Below, piece by piece: positions 15,001 to 23,500 of a stretch of 64,000 nucleotides of DNA. Numbering within the stretch: the first letter of the stretch is position 1; each line of letters starts with the position of its first letter. The notes beneath the pieces were generated by a model. It was not told the DNA's origin and did no database searches. It was given only the letters and a program-made list of their open reading frames with translations. The DNA lies in NCBI GenBank assembly GCA_934045075.1, contig OW203745.1, forward strand, positions 13,860,184-13,924,183, in the 5' to 3' direction. A program made the position numbers and the translations under genes. This DNA comes from Yponomeuta sedellus (taxonomy: Eukaryota > Arthropoda > Insecta > Lepidoptera > Yponomeutidae).

Positions 15001-15247
15001 ACATATACGATACGAAATTAATATATAAATTCAACACGCGCGCTAGCGAGCGCAAGGCAATTCTAGTTTTAAAAAAAATTAAGATTTTTGTAGGTACGAA
15101 AAATACACGTGATGTTGGGTGGGGGGTAGGGGGTTGTCTTAAACCTCACCATGTATCACCAAGGAGGAGGGGGGGTTAAAAAATGCTTAAAAAAAGATCA
15201 CGTGATTAATGGACGGCCCCAAAGTGTGCGTCTGTTGAAAAACCTAA

Positions 15248-15290
<43 letters not shown>

Positions 15291-16091
15291 AAAAAATAAA
15301 TAAATAAACATTGTCAGTAGGCACTTGGTAGTAGTGTTTCTTTTGTGAAGTTATTGTTGCAAATAGCAATAAAACTCTCTGACGGTCAAGGAAAACATTG
15401 TGAGGAAACCTGAGTGTATGGCGTGTTCAAATACTTCAGCGTTTGAAATTGCCCATCCGCGGTGGGCACGCGTGGTAATTAAGCCCATATACTCTCTTAG
15501 AGAAGGCCTGTACTTTGCAGTGGGGCGGAACACCCTCACGTCCGTTGACACCTAAAATGATAGCGGCGAAAAATTGACGTAACAAATTCAAATACTGTGA
15601 TATTACACTTATCAAATATCTTTGTCCAATTTTGCTGTCAAATATTTTATAAAATTTCTTTGAGGTAAGCCCATTCCACTTGTCCAATAACTGTGTCCAA
15701 TATTTTTTGCATTGTTTTAAGAAAATGGAGAAACGTGGAGCGTCTCCATCTGCTGCTATTGCATCTCTAAGTGGTGCTATTATTATCGTTATGTTATTAA
15801 TGAAAAACCAAAATTCAAAACAAAAAAAAAGTATTTATTTAAATTTTGTCATTGGAATCGTCCACGATATCTTGTTTGCAGCCATTTTGATTTAAGTGTC
15901 ATTAATATTTTATCAAATATCGGTGTTTCCAAGACATTTGATAAAGTCGTCCAATTTCTTCCAATTTCTTTGATCAAATTGTACATTGGACAAAGATATT
16001 TGATAAGTGTAATACCACCAGGCATTCGAAATTTTTAACAAAATTCTAACTTACCTTCCAATATTAGCAGCAATCCTAATCTTAGGATCAT
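1..16091 (-). CDS. Secreted serine-protease homologue (pseudoprotease), partial at its 3' end
   Basis: Spliced gene of the chymotrypsin-fold (S1) family; function of the protein is not known. Exons in transcript order: 16055-16091 (signal peptide start MILRLGLLLILE), 9978-10112 (rest of signal, LQCG linker cysteine, YPWLGVLYYEY), 5819-5946, 4621-4757, 3450-3524, 2735-2817, 1269-1394, and 1-61 running off the window. Junction phases agree everywhere except between exons 2 and 3 (see findings). S1 landmarks are readable: FVLAPAADV where TAAHC is expected, HTVALVQL where DIALL is expected, LRPACPPP after the Asp strand, and LWETSGALV where GDSGGPLV is expected. All three catalytic residues are therefore replaced, so a non-catalytic secreted homologue is inferred. 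Intron 1 holds a complete RTE element. MED20 lies upstream on the same strand, about 1.4 kb away. No homologue could be searched, so the subfamily stays open. Confidence 0.8.
170..400 (+). repeat. tRNA-derived SINE of a common lepidopteran type (family A)
   Basis: A tRNA-like head with a B-box-like GTGGGTTCAAACCCC (about 207-221) is followed by the conserved body motif GGTGAAGGAAAACATCGTAAG (about 298) and AGGAAACC. The same body recurs near 15360-15550 (plus) and 44410-44640 (minus). Shorter pieces are at 3300-3412 and 9500-9560, with the GAGAAGGCCTGTGC motif. I recognise the body as a family widespread in Lepidoptera. It lies in the last visible intron of the protease homologue. Confidence 0.7.
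648..953. mobile_element. Short inverted-repeat element, left copy of a tandem pair
   Basis: About 305 bp bounded by inverted repeats of the form AGTGCTTAGTGCGAGTTT and AAACTCGCACTAAGCACT. It contains no coding sequence. It is nearly identical to the copy that follows directly (954-1254) and to the one at 42440-42747. The family is not recognised by name; a non-autonomous DNA transposon is the simplest reading. Confidence 0.8.
954..1254. mobile_element. Short inverted-repeat element, right copy of a tandem pair
   Basis: Second copy of the same element, joined to the first with only a few shared bases (CACTCTGAGTGCTT). Its right end lies about 13 bp into the intron downstream of the donor of the protease-homologue exon 1269-1394, so it almost abuts a functional splice site. 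Confidence 0.8.
1500..2095 (+). repeat. Two copies of the 5S-rRNA-like SINE (first headless, second nearly full)
   Basis: The body GCCGGCTGTCATGTAATGGC ... GAAGAGACCCGTGCCC ... GGGACATAC appears first at about 1525-1715, then again at about 1772-2095 with its 5S-like head (GATGGGTGACCGTCCCGTGA near 1850-1869). Some internal bases differ between the copies. Both lie in the intron between the protease-homologue exons at 2735 and 1394. Confidence 0.7.
2126..2413 (-). mobile_element. 5'-truncated RTE retrotransposon end with target-site duplication
   Basis: On the minus strand it ends in the typical RTE carboxy-terminal and 3' sequence (GCTATGTCCAGCAGTGGACT) followed by (GAA)n. The flanks carry a direct repeat, CCCTAGAATTC, extended to about 14 bp with one indel (left near 2112-2126, right near 2416-2430). 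Similar tails occur at 31695-31810, 39050-39210, 42128-42210, 43345-43452 and 46210-46257. Confidence 0.75.
2886..3165 (-). repeat. tRNA-like SINE (family B), diverged copy
   Basis: Minus-strand copy of the recurring family B. Its tRNA-like segment is at about 2915-2990 (box-A-like TTAGCTCAGTTGG and box-B-like GGGTCCGAGTCCC on the minus strand). A 5' extension lies at 2995-3165. A further family B tail piece follows at about 3165-3210, and two short inverted tail pieces lie at 3560-3625. Confidence 0.7.
3735..3980 (-). mobile_element. 5'-truncated RTE end, second family
   Basis: On the minus strand the sequence ends in a version of GACTATGTCCTGCAGTGGGCG followed by a (ATG)n-like tail, a hallmark of another lepidopteran RTE lineage. 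There is no intact reading frame. The short pieces at 17745-17835 and 52140-52330 are related C-terminal ends, the first with a (GATGAT) tail. Confidence 0.65.
4081..4600 (-). mobile_element. Penelope-like fragment with hammerhead-like core
   Basis: Minus-strand copy of the sequence also present at 32395-32890 in the opposite orientation. On the minus strand CTGAGGA, a short GC stem, GAGGC and then GAAACGTG occur within about 4240-4285, resembling the hammerhead core CUGANGA...GAAA. This copy carries about 67 extra bases near 4305-4371. Assignment to Penelope-like elements rests on this core and its layout and is tentative. It lies just downstream of the donor of the exon 4621-4757. Confidence 0.45.
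5360..5795 (+). repeat. 5S-rRNA-like SINE interrupted by a truncated family B SINE
   Basis: The 5S-like head (about 5360-5470) and the body (5549-5795) are separated by a 78-bp family B SINE piece at 5471-5548. The piece is flanked by the 12-bp direct repeat AGTGGCATTTTT (5459-5470 and 5549-5560). This nesting dates the family B insertion after the 5S-like one. Confidence 0.75.
5985..6350 (+). repeat. 5S-rRNA-like SINE, subfamily with the clearest 5S match
   Basis: The head contains GATCACGAAGATTAAGCAAC and GGATGGGTGACCG (about 6022-6082), in the order and spacing of the 5S rRNA internal promoter region. The common body follows, then a GATGATGATGATT tail near 6340-6358. Confidence 0.75.
6523..6690 (+). 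repeat. Fragment of a common lepidopteran repeat
   Basis: GGGTTCCGCACCC ... CCGTCAGTCTATCTGTC ... CTCATGAACTGTAATAG matches a repeat motif frequent in Lepidoptera. A matching distal part (ACGGAACCCTCGGTGCGCG, about 9050-9068) lies on the far side of the pogo-like element, so the latter may have inserted into it. Family unassigned. Confidence 0.4.
6748..8662. mobile_element. pogo-like DNA transposon with large internal deletion
   Basis: Matching ends, GGGGAAAGTGGTCACCATTC at 6748 and its near-inverse at 8643-8662, are flanked by TA on both sides (6746-6747, 8663-8664), as for Tc1/mariner/pogo insertions. The remaining coding pieces (7710-8070, minus) give the amino and carboxy ends of a transposase only. 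The catalytic DDE core is absent. It lies in intron 2 of the protease homologue. Confidence 0.75.
7710..8070 (-). pseudogene. Transposase remnant of the pogo-like element
   Basis: Two overlapping frames on the minus strand. The upstream one (8070-7885) starts MDEESMKLAIDDVILGRLSY and reads as a pipsqueak-type helix-turn-helix (RKAALQYNIKTSTLESRVK). The downstream frame (7943-7710) is a lysine-rich tail like the carboxy end of pogo or jerky-type transposases. The frame change near 7940 marks the deletion junction. No DDE residues are left, so the product cannot be an active transposase. Confidence 0.65.
8990..9335. repeat. Simple-sequence tract AATAAAACATTTATTT
   Basis: From about 9075 to 9335, imperfect tandem copies of a 16-17-bp AT-only unit (AATAATAAAACATTTATTTA) occur. 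A family B SINE tail lies between at about 9140-9220 (TTAGAGGCTAG ... GCACGGGTTAGTGCATT). The tract is variable in copy spacing and sits in an intron. Confidence 0.8.
9640..9790. repeat. Dispersed repeat with CCCAGAGGGGTAGGCAGAGA
   Basis: ACCTCACGCCTATATCCCAGAGGGGTAGGC and CCAGGGACTGCCACTTGCCA are nearly identical at 27550-27655. A shorter piece, CTCACTCCTGCATCCCGTAGG, abuts exon 3 of the protease homologue at about 5947-5975. The family is recognised as widespread in Lepidoptera but not named. Confidence 0.6.
10570..10885 (+). repeat. 5S-rRNA-like SINE
   Basis: The head GATCATGAAGGTTAAGCAAC then GCATGGATGGGTAAACCGTC (about 10579-10640) aligns with the 5S internal promoter region. The family body follows (CCGTGGATAGATGGCAGTCG, GAGACCCGTGCCCCTCGG). 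It belongs to the same subfamily as the copy at 5985-6350. Confidence 0.75.
10890..14300 (-). mobile_element. Full-length-looking RTE-type non-LTR retrotransposon (element 1)
   Basis: One long ORF (11006-14086) with a GC-rich region upstream on the minus strand (14087 to about 14300) that looks like a 5' UTR. The outer limits are estimates; no target-site duplication was found. It lies in intron 1 of the protease homologue in the same orientation as the host gene. Confidence 0.75.
11006..14086 (-). CDS. Endonuclease-reverse transcriptase of an RTE-type retrotransposon
   Basis: The 1026-codon ORF is unbroken. The amino part is an apurinic-type endonuclease: IGTWNVRGLL near residue 75, SETHW near 107 (catalytic Glu), GDLNSKIG near 213 and SDHQLL near 308 (catalytic Asp-His). 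The reverse transcriptase follows, with FVDFSKAFDS near 663 and the YADD catalytic box near 767. The carboxy tail RRDGSSIERNVMQG and RWTDQIKSAVG is of the kind seen in single-ORF RTE elements. No RNase H or zinc-knuckle gag ORF is present, which fits the RTE clade. The lack of stops suggests a recent insertion. Clade assignment is from motifs, not a tree. Confidence 0.85.
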   Translation of the reverse strand: MVQQARGNHCIYFPKKDLMKVQQKISRLPCDPLSNRRRAASGADGEKWATGHRDVGDQALCGNLATGTGVKLRQIQKIGTWNVRGLLHPGKLTILEREITRCELDICGLSETHWKNNGHFLTDTHAIYFSGNDTNSQNGVAFMIPLLQRNCVMGYEPVSDRILSIKLKASPVNLNLIQVYAPTSTARDEVIEAFYTELEATMAKIPNREILVILGDLNSKIGANSHHLSNSVGKFGLGNRNERGERLIQFATENNLMIANTHFQHHPRRLYTWTSPDGNYRNQIDYILIGSRWRTSIRNVHTLPGADCGSDHQLLVAKLKLKLRAARKLDKHRRIEVKDSSKFLLALEQNWSEWSGVDHKNESADGLWDRAKTIIVAAAAESNSQISSRKKQHWMTDETLNLVEERRQMKAQGVQVKDLNRKSAEIQAGCRRDQNAYLRKMCEEVELHADKHQTKDLYHKIRVLTKSLCSKTWAIENSRGEVVTELDQISESWRSYCQSLFDDPRSRDFDSTEPIIGEQEPDILRSEIKAAIKHLKNGKATGRDDLPIETIKASGEHGIHIFHTICNKIWQTGTWPSEWAHTVFIPLHKKGSTKKCNNYRLIALISHASKILLHILNERLKAFLSKEIAPEQAGFVKGRGTREQILTVRQIIEKAREFNKPTYICFVDFSKAFDSVKWPVLWDTLLRMGTPKHLVHLLRKLYEEGTASVRTDEVMSSNFHPSAGVRQGCIISPLLFNTYTELIMRITLDEWTDGVSVGGQTIANLRYADDTTLFATSAIRMEELLLKMEHVSLNFGLKINRSKTKMMIVDRANDNSPEHPEIANCEVVQSYIYLGALISNNGGCIEEIKRRMAITRSAMDKLKKIWKNRNITKATKTRLVRALVFPIFLYAAETWTLREVEKKKIDALEMWCWRKMLGISWTEFRTNASILQELGIKQRLSTLVQSRILRFFGHVSRRDGSSIERNVMQGRVEGTRARGRAPMRWTDQIKSAVGKPLHECTKATWSRKGWQGIVRRATSATDKDTS
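14560..15220. mobile_element. Non-autonomous element with 23-bp terminal inverted repeats
   Basis: Left end GGGGCCGTCCATAAATCACG (14560) and right end CGTGATTAATGGACGGCCCC (to 15220) are inverse copies with one or two differences. AAA flanks both ends and could be a short duplication. G-rich tracts lie just inside both ends (about 14591-14643 and 15118-15177). No coding sequence. Superfamily not decided. Confidence 0.75.
15246..15310. repeat. (AAAT)n microsatellite
   Basis: About 14 uninterrupted AAAT units followed by a few imperfect ones. Directly downstream lies a family A SINE piece (15360-15550). Confidence 0.95.
15603..16012. mobile_element. Tc1/mariner-type non-autonomous element, 410 bp
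   Basis: Terminal inverted repeats of about 28 bp beginning TTACACTTATCAAATATCTT, flanked by TA at 15601-15602 and 16013-16014. No transposase. Its right end is only about 42 bp downstream (minus strand) of the donor of the protease-homologue signal-peptide exon (16055-16091). Confidence 0.85.
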
Positions 16092-17097
16092 TTTTTTTTA
16101 TCCCTAGGTTAAGTACGAATTGTTCTTCGCTTCGCTTACTACAAATATTTTTTAATCGTCACTTTGTACTAACAACTTAGCCTACAATCATTTCCAGTTC
16201 TTATATTCATTACACACAATTTTTAATATTTCTTACACATAAACTATCTTTTTTGTTTCAGTACCATTTTATCGATAGTAGACTCTTGTAAATTTTATTG
16301 AATAAATTTTATAAATTCTTGATTTTAATTGTTTTAAACTGCCGGAGTGGTCCGGCCCAGAACTGAGAACTCTGAACCCAAGTGGGAGAGGTTTTCGCCC
16401 CTAGTCAGATGGACACAAACAGACTACGTAAAAAAACACTGCAACGAACACTTTGCATGTAACTACAACACTAGGGTAACTTATGATGATTCTAAGAACA
16501 ACTCATTGACGTGACTCAAGTCGGTGCATTCCTAACCGGCTATTTATCAACATAAGAAATAAAATTGTCAACAAACAGGTAACAGGAAAGTCTTTTAAAT
16601 TCTGCTAATTTTATGCGAGCAGATATTAAATATCCGACTACTGTAATATTTCGGAGTGAAAGTTACACACAAAACTAAACGGTTACTAAACTCCGTTTAG
16701 AAACATAGCTGGTTTAGTTTGAATGGTGCACCTAAAACAAAATATACAAGAGTTTAAAGATGGTACATTAATTAAATTATTTATTTTATTAATTAATACG
16801 TGCACCTATCCTAGATTTGGGACTTAAATAACACAAAATATGTTTTTACCTTATGATATTAATTTACATTTAATCTTTTTACCTATCTAAACTATCTATG
16901 ACCAAAGTCCACTGCTAGGCCTCTTTCAGTACGTACGTTAAATTACATTTGAGGGAATTCTCCAATACCTTACATTTAACATAAAAAACTAGCATATCTA
17001 GTATTTTCTAAGGTTAAGGTTAACTAGCAAATCGCATCTACACGGATCCAAGCAAATCTGTATCTTATTACATTCTTTTCTTGTTTCGTTCCATTAG
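16092..17097. other. Intergenic DNA upstream of the protease homologue
   Basis: AT-rich sequence between the protease-homologue start codon and the MED20 3' region. It should hold the protease-homologue promoter, but I see no motif worth naming and no repeats with clear ends. Confidence 0.5.
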
Positions 17098-17560
17098 TAC
17101 ATTGTAGTAAGGTCGAAGGCCGAGCTCGAATCATTGAGGCCGAACGCCGAGCTCGAATTACTGAGGCCGAAGGCCGAACCCCGCGATTTCAAGCCGAAAA
17201 CTAAGCGCAAAGTTGAATTATTTTACCCCGTGTGAGACATCTGCTTACTCCATACACTATAAAGTACTAGTAGAGTACATCCAATGGGTTAGAAATATTG
17301 TTCATGCCACTTAGGGAGTGGACACATTTCTTCATTCATACATTGATTCACTGATGCACTAACTCACTAAGAAAATGATTGTTTCGTCCCATTAATGCAC
17401 CTATTTAAGTAGTAAGCCGAAGGCCGAGACCGTATTACTGTGGCCGAAGACTGTACTCAGGCCGAAAACCGAGTAGAACCCCTTTCAACTGGGCGATTTT
17501 ATGCGCGAGTGAGGCCTGTGGTCTTCCTGTAGGCTGCAAAGTGCTCTAGGTACTGGTAGA
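17098..17560. repeat. Two diverged copies of a GGCCGAAGGCCGAG-rich repeat
   Basis: Copy one at about 17098-17330 and copy two at about 17370-17560 share TTGTTTCGT(T/C)CCATTA, clusters of GGCCGAAGGCCGA, and the stretch around AGTACTAGTAGAGT/GTACTGGTAGAGT. The second copy overlaps MED20's last exon region (17499-17560), where the similarity is weak, so this may be an old duplication of MED20 3' sequence rather than a transposon. Confidence 0.4.
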
Positions 17561-20500
17561 GTGTATCAACTGGGGTGTAGATCTCGTTCATTCGGCTTAG
17601 AAAGTGTTGGGCCGGCTGAACGGGGGCCGAGGCCCCGAGTAGACCTTGTAAGAACTCCCGGAGTAGGCCCCACGCAGCGTTCGCCATCACGCATGGCCTG
17701 TACTCCACCTAAGAAGAGTGAGACTTATTTACTTACAATTAGAGCGAGCAAGGCCTCCTTCATGGTTTTACAAGATCTGGAAGCTTGGGAAACCTTAAGG
17801 GAGGCCTATGTCTTGCTGGGGATGTGAAATAGCTGATGATGATGAAGGCGATCAAGACTCAAGTTACTGGTGCACGCAATAAAAAGTTTTACTAGGGGTC
17901 CTATAGTATGCGGCGATTCACTTACAGGTTTCACAGATACACAGTGACTTTAAAAATTAATTTTAGGACGAAAAAGCATATTATACTATTTTTATTTTTA
18001 ATGCACTAACCCATGCTAAGGACAATTTTAAAAACCTATTTAGAGGCTAAAAATTCCACCCATGCCGGGATTCGAACCCGCGACCTCTGGCTATCCGTGC
18101 CAGCCCGTTAGCTCAGTTGGATAGAGCGCTGGCACGGATAGCCAGAGGTCGCGGGTTCGAATCCCGGCATGGGTGGAGTTTTTAGCCTCTAAATAGGTTT
18201 TTAAGACAAAGCATATGTCAGATTTCTAATAGATTTCTAATATCTCACCTCAACGAGTACACCCTTGAAATTCTGGTTCATGGTGACAGAGCCAAGCTTG
18301 ACACAGAAGTCACCGAGCTCGAACCTTGGACCACGGCTCTCAATCTTCGTCTGCTTCTTGCTTGTATACTGGTGTGATAGCTGTGGAAGGTGATAACATA
18401 GTCAAAATAAACTTGTGTCTAACCGCTGTTGGATAGGTTTCTGAAAACGCGTACTGCGACGAAGTTCAGAAACGACTGACGTAGACTAAAAATAATGGAA
18501 AACTGGCACAAAAAAATGTTTAATCCCATTGGAGAGGCTGTCTATTTCGGGATATTTACCTTTGACAGACTCTCGCGAATTAGGGTCTCTTTTCTGACAT
18601 GGCTTAACGTGCCTTGCGGCAGTTCCACTCTGTGAGCAGTCTAAAACACGTGTTTTTTCTTAGCGCTCCACACTTAAAAATTACAAAAAGTGGGAAAAAG
18701 TGGTCCGATCTGGACAAGTGAGGTGTCGTTGGACGTGTTTAAGTGTTGCCCACATCACAGTGTTGGTGTTTTTTACCGGAGAACAACTAAACCACCGGAT
18801 AAGGGCGAAAAACCGCTTCTTTTTGAGGTTAGGTTCCGGAGAATCACTTGCACACACACACGGCTCGCGACCCCCTTTGGCTGTCGCCGGATCCAGGAGG
18901 GCATCCAGCGCCCCCATCTTTTGGACCATCCGGATCCACTCGCAGACCACGCCTTTCAGAGATATTACAGGAAAACGAAAAGCACGTGGGACTGAAAACC
19001 CGGAAGGAAAGAAGACAGGCGGACAAAACTTGGCAGGGACCAACTCCTACCGGAACGCAGACGGACGCCACAGGTTACCAGACTTTAGCTTTTTTCTCTA
19101 TTAAAATATAACACTTCGAAATTTAAAAATTAAGCAGTCAATAACTTCGGACTCAAGATAGTTTTCAACAATCTGCAACTGCTAGTTTGTGCGCGCTTCA
19201 AAGAAGAAAAGAATTTAGATTTATTTTAATTAAATAGATAAAATAGCGACTTACAAGAATTATAATAGTAAAAAATTGTCTATAATAGAAAAATTCAGAC
19301 ATAAATTGTCAAATTAAAAATTTTATCAAAACAGTATTTTTAGGCTAGAATTAAGCTAAATTGTGGTTATTTTTTGGAATTTTTTAGGTTAGGGGTTAGG
19401 GAGATATTTAATTTTAAGTCATTTTTTCATTTTAATTAGAAATAAATAGTTTTAAAAATAATCTGACGCTGGGATTGTGTCTAAAAGACCAATCCCACAT
19501 AAACTAAGCCCAAACTCGGGCCCTATATCGTCACAATCGCCAGAGTTAGCCCAATTCCGCCATTTTGTTTGTAAGGGTTAACATTTTTAAAATTGGATAT
19601 CTCCGGACCGGCGCACGCTAGAGACCCAGGGTTTCGACGAAAATCTGTCGGAAATCGCGGACCATCGCCCGAGTCTGCTTTCAGGCGTTTTTCAGGACTG
19701 AAAATTTTTGGGCCCGAAACTGCTTTCAGGACATAGGGGAAGCCAGGCCGAGCTGTCCACCGGAAACCCCAACGTTTTCTGACGTCGGGTTGAGGAGATA
19801 CGGGCTTTTCAAATTGTAATCTGACAGTTCGGCGGCCATCTTAGCTGTCAAACTCCGACTTCAGTCCGCCATAACTTTGGTACCGAGAGGCGTAGAGATA
19901 CGCCGTCTTCACCGGTCTACTCAGGGGCATCTTACGCACCATATCCCCATTTTTCAGGCGGATTGGAGTCGGGGATTTTCAGGGTCCTGAAAGTGGTTTC
20001 AGCGGAAGGCTGGGGTTGGGCAGGGCGGGACCGTCAAAATCCCGGCGCGCTGCGGCTTCTGGACGCGGAGATATCGCCAGTCAAAGCTTAACTTTGACAG
20101 TTCGGCGGCCATTTTGTTTTTCTTCTAACGCCTATATCTCCGCAACGGAACGTCGTAGGGCGTCGGGGTTTTCACCTCGGCCATCGGCTGATCCTGTCCT
20201 GTCCGACCCACCAGCTTTCAGGCGTTTTCAGGAGCCTGAAAATTTTCAGCCTGAAAACCCAGCCGGCGGACGGGGCTCATCGCGCCCAACAAAACGAGCC
20301 CAAGCACGGGATTTTTCGGCCCGGTGGTCGCGGAGGAATTGCCGTTTAACCATTTTCTGGCGGCCATTTTGAATTTCAACCGAAAGGTTTGCACCGAGAT
20401 TCCTCCGGGACTAGTTGGGCTAGGGAGGTCGTGTTTGGGGTCGTTGGAAAGGGCTCGGTGGGAGCTATCCGCCGGTGGCCTGAAAGCGGCTCTACATAGA

Positions 20501-23500
20501 GTCACTCGAGTAGAAGTAGAGTTTTTTCGCTTTTGACCACAAATTGTTCAGTTATACAATATTCGGACATACTCGAAGGACTCTACACCATAATAGCAAT
20601 AACGGCTCTACGTAGAGCGGAAAAAGTTTTAATTTTATTTTAAATTTTCCAATTCGTCAATTTTTATTTTCAATTTTAATTTTATTCAATTTTGTTTTAA
20701 TTCTAATCATTTTATAATATTCAATTCCGTAATCTTATAATTTACACAATTTATCAATATTTAATATTTCATAAATTTTTCAATTTTTAAATCTTAAATT
20801 TTTCAATTTTAATTATTTAAATTCTGATCACGTGTGACCTGGCCCCTATTGGCACATTAGTTTTAAGTTAAATATAATTGCCCTATTGCACTAGATTAAG
20901 ATTTACACCTTTACACGGCCTTTTTGCCATAGTTTTAAGTACAAAACAATTGACTTATACAACTTTAGTATACATAAGTGGACAATTTGACCCGGTCTTC
21001 TCGCCGACCTGGTAGTAATTTTCTGACTCGCCCTCCTCGTTCGGCTGGGCCCGTGGGTAACTGGGCAACGCCAAACCGGCCCTCTTGACGCGGACAAACA
21101 AAATGGACACCAGGCCGCGCAAGTCTGCGACCACGGCGGAGGCCAAGAGCCGGCCACCCGGGACGGGCACGAGTGCCCTGTTGCGAGTGCCCATAAAGGG
21201 GCTCCGCGGAACCCCGCCGAAAAAGGCACCTTCAGTTAAGGCCCCGATCGAGGGAGCCGGGACCGTGGGGCCCGCTTCAGCCAGCACCGCGCCACCAACC
21301 AAATCACCCCTGGACGAGACTGTCGTCCCTGGCGGCATCTTACCGGCCTCCCGTTCGCCCCAGACCGGCAGGCCATCGTTGGGAGGGTCAGTGACCGGAA
21401 CACTGGCCAATCTCCCAAGGATGGCCAACGACGTAATGCTGGCGGCGAAAGAGAGGCTGGAGTCCTCAGGCAACCTGAAACGGGAGACCCGTGAGTTTGT
21501 CGTGGGCTCGCTCGGCGAGCTGTACCAAATGGTACTCAGGCTGAGCGAGTCCAGGCAGACTCTTAGCCTGAGGATGGAGGCCGCCAGGGCGGAGTTCGCC
21601 GCGGACGCGACCCGAAGGGAGGAGGCTCACGCGGCCCGCCTGGAAAAGCTGGCCGCGGGCGCGGTGCTGCCCACAATAGCAAAGGACCTGGGCGAGATAA
21701 AGAGAGAGGTTTTGGCGGCACGAGACCTGATCTCGTTTGACGTCTTGGGAGAGCTGCGGGACAAGGAGGCACCACCGGCTCCGGGGGCGGCTTCATCCCT
21801 TACCAAGGGGATGCAGGCGCTCACGGAGCGGTGCGAAAGCCTCAGCAAGGAGCTGAGCGGCGTGGCCGGGGCGGCCAACACCAAAGCGGGCGTGGACTGG
21901 GCGGAGGAGGTGAGAGGGGAGCTCCGCGGGCTTCGCGAGCGGCTCGACAGGCAGCAGCCTGTGCCGCTCGCGGGGCCCTCCCCGGCTCCCCCCGCCGGCC
22001 CGACCCGCCAAAACAACTGCCCCGCCACGGCCGCAGTCCCGCGGCCCCCCCAGCGAGATCGGGTCTCCCCAAAAACATATGCCGAAGCGGCTTCCTTACC
22101 GCGCCACCCGATGGTGGTGGAGTCGACCGACCCCAGCAAGACCGCCGAAGCCACAATAGCAGATATCAAGGCGAGGGTCGACGTCATCACCCTCGGGATT
22201 GGAGTCAACGCGGTCAGGAGGCTGCGGAACCAGAAAGTGTTGCTCTCTTGCGACACCGGCGAGGGCAGGGAGGCTTTCAAGAAGGAGCTGGAGGGGGCCG
22301 GTGGCCTCTTTACAGTCACCGAGCCCACCGACAAGCGCCCCCTGATTCGCCTCGCCAGGGTCGCGAGAGACACCCCAGACGAGCAGGTGATGGCCGCCAT
22401 CAAGTCCCAGAACAGGGACTTGATGGCGGGCATCGCCCTCAATAAAGAGGAGGCCCGGGTCCTTAGGCGCACCAATGGCAGAAACGGGGCACTCTGCAAC
22501 GTCATCTTAGAGGTGACCCCCGAAATCTGGCGGCGTATGGAGGGGGCGAGGATAAGGCTGGGCTACCAGGTCGTGCTGGCGGTGGACCAGTCCCCACTGG
22601 TGCAGTGCTACCGCTGCATGGGCTACGGGCATACGGCGCGAATCTGTCGCGCCGAAGCCAGGTGTGGCCAGTGCAGCGGTGAGCACCAAACCAGGGACTG
22701 CCCCCCGTCGGCGCGGGCTGAGGGGCCGCGCTGCTGCCACTGCGCGAAAGTGTCAGGGGCAGAGTCCTCGCACCCTGCATACGCCGCCGACTGTCCCGAG
22801 CGCATGCGTTGGGACAGTATAGCGCGGCAGGCCATTAAGTACTGTTGATGCGGGCACCTTGGCCCCCACACGGCCTCGGGGTGCACCGGGGGATGGGGTG
22901 GCCGACGATGGCCGGGATGCCGCGGGGCGGCCACGGGGAGCGCGGCGGGGCACTATACGGCTGTTGCAAGTCAACATAGGCCGTTGCCGCGCCGCGTTCC
23001 ACGAGGTCGTCCAGGTGGCCATCGAGGGTGGCTACTCGGCCGTACTGATCCAGGAACCTTACACTGGGTCGGTGGGCCGAGTGGACACCCGGTATACTTG
23101 TATACAAAAGATGGCTACCGGGGCTAAACCGGTCAAGTCGGCTATCCTCATCATCAACCCGGCCCTCTCTGTCGTCCAGGACGCCACCACCATCACGGAG
23201 AATGTCGTGGCGGTGGTGGTGGAATGGGAGCGGCAGAAGATCGGCCTGGTCTCGGTGTACCTTGAGGGAGACCAAGACCTCAGCCCCTATCTCCGCGACA
23301 TCCAGGCCTTCATGGACCGCATGGGCACCAGCGCGGTCCTTCTCGGCGGGGACATTAACGCCAAAAGCCTTTGGTGGGGCTGCGAGCGCGAGGACCAGAG
23401 GGGTACTCTGTTCTCCGAGTTCGCAGCCCAGGTGGATCTGCAGGTCCTCAACGAGGGAGGGGCGCCGACGTTTTACATCTGGCGGGGGGACAAGCTGTTT

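Noticed and set aside
18107..18178. Possible tRNA gene (also at 30475, 49155, 59395)
   Set aside because: Boxes A and B are good, but the anticodon-arm loop lacks the usual U33, the acceptor stem mispairs, and identical context repeats show it is the tRNA-like part of SINE family B.
18681..19111. Several overlapping frames of 75-134 codons on both strands
   Set aside because: They lie in the GC-rich 5' region of the R1-type element; overlapping frames on both strands reflect low stop density.
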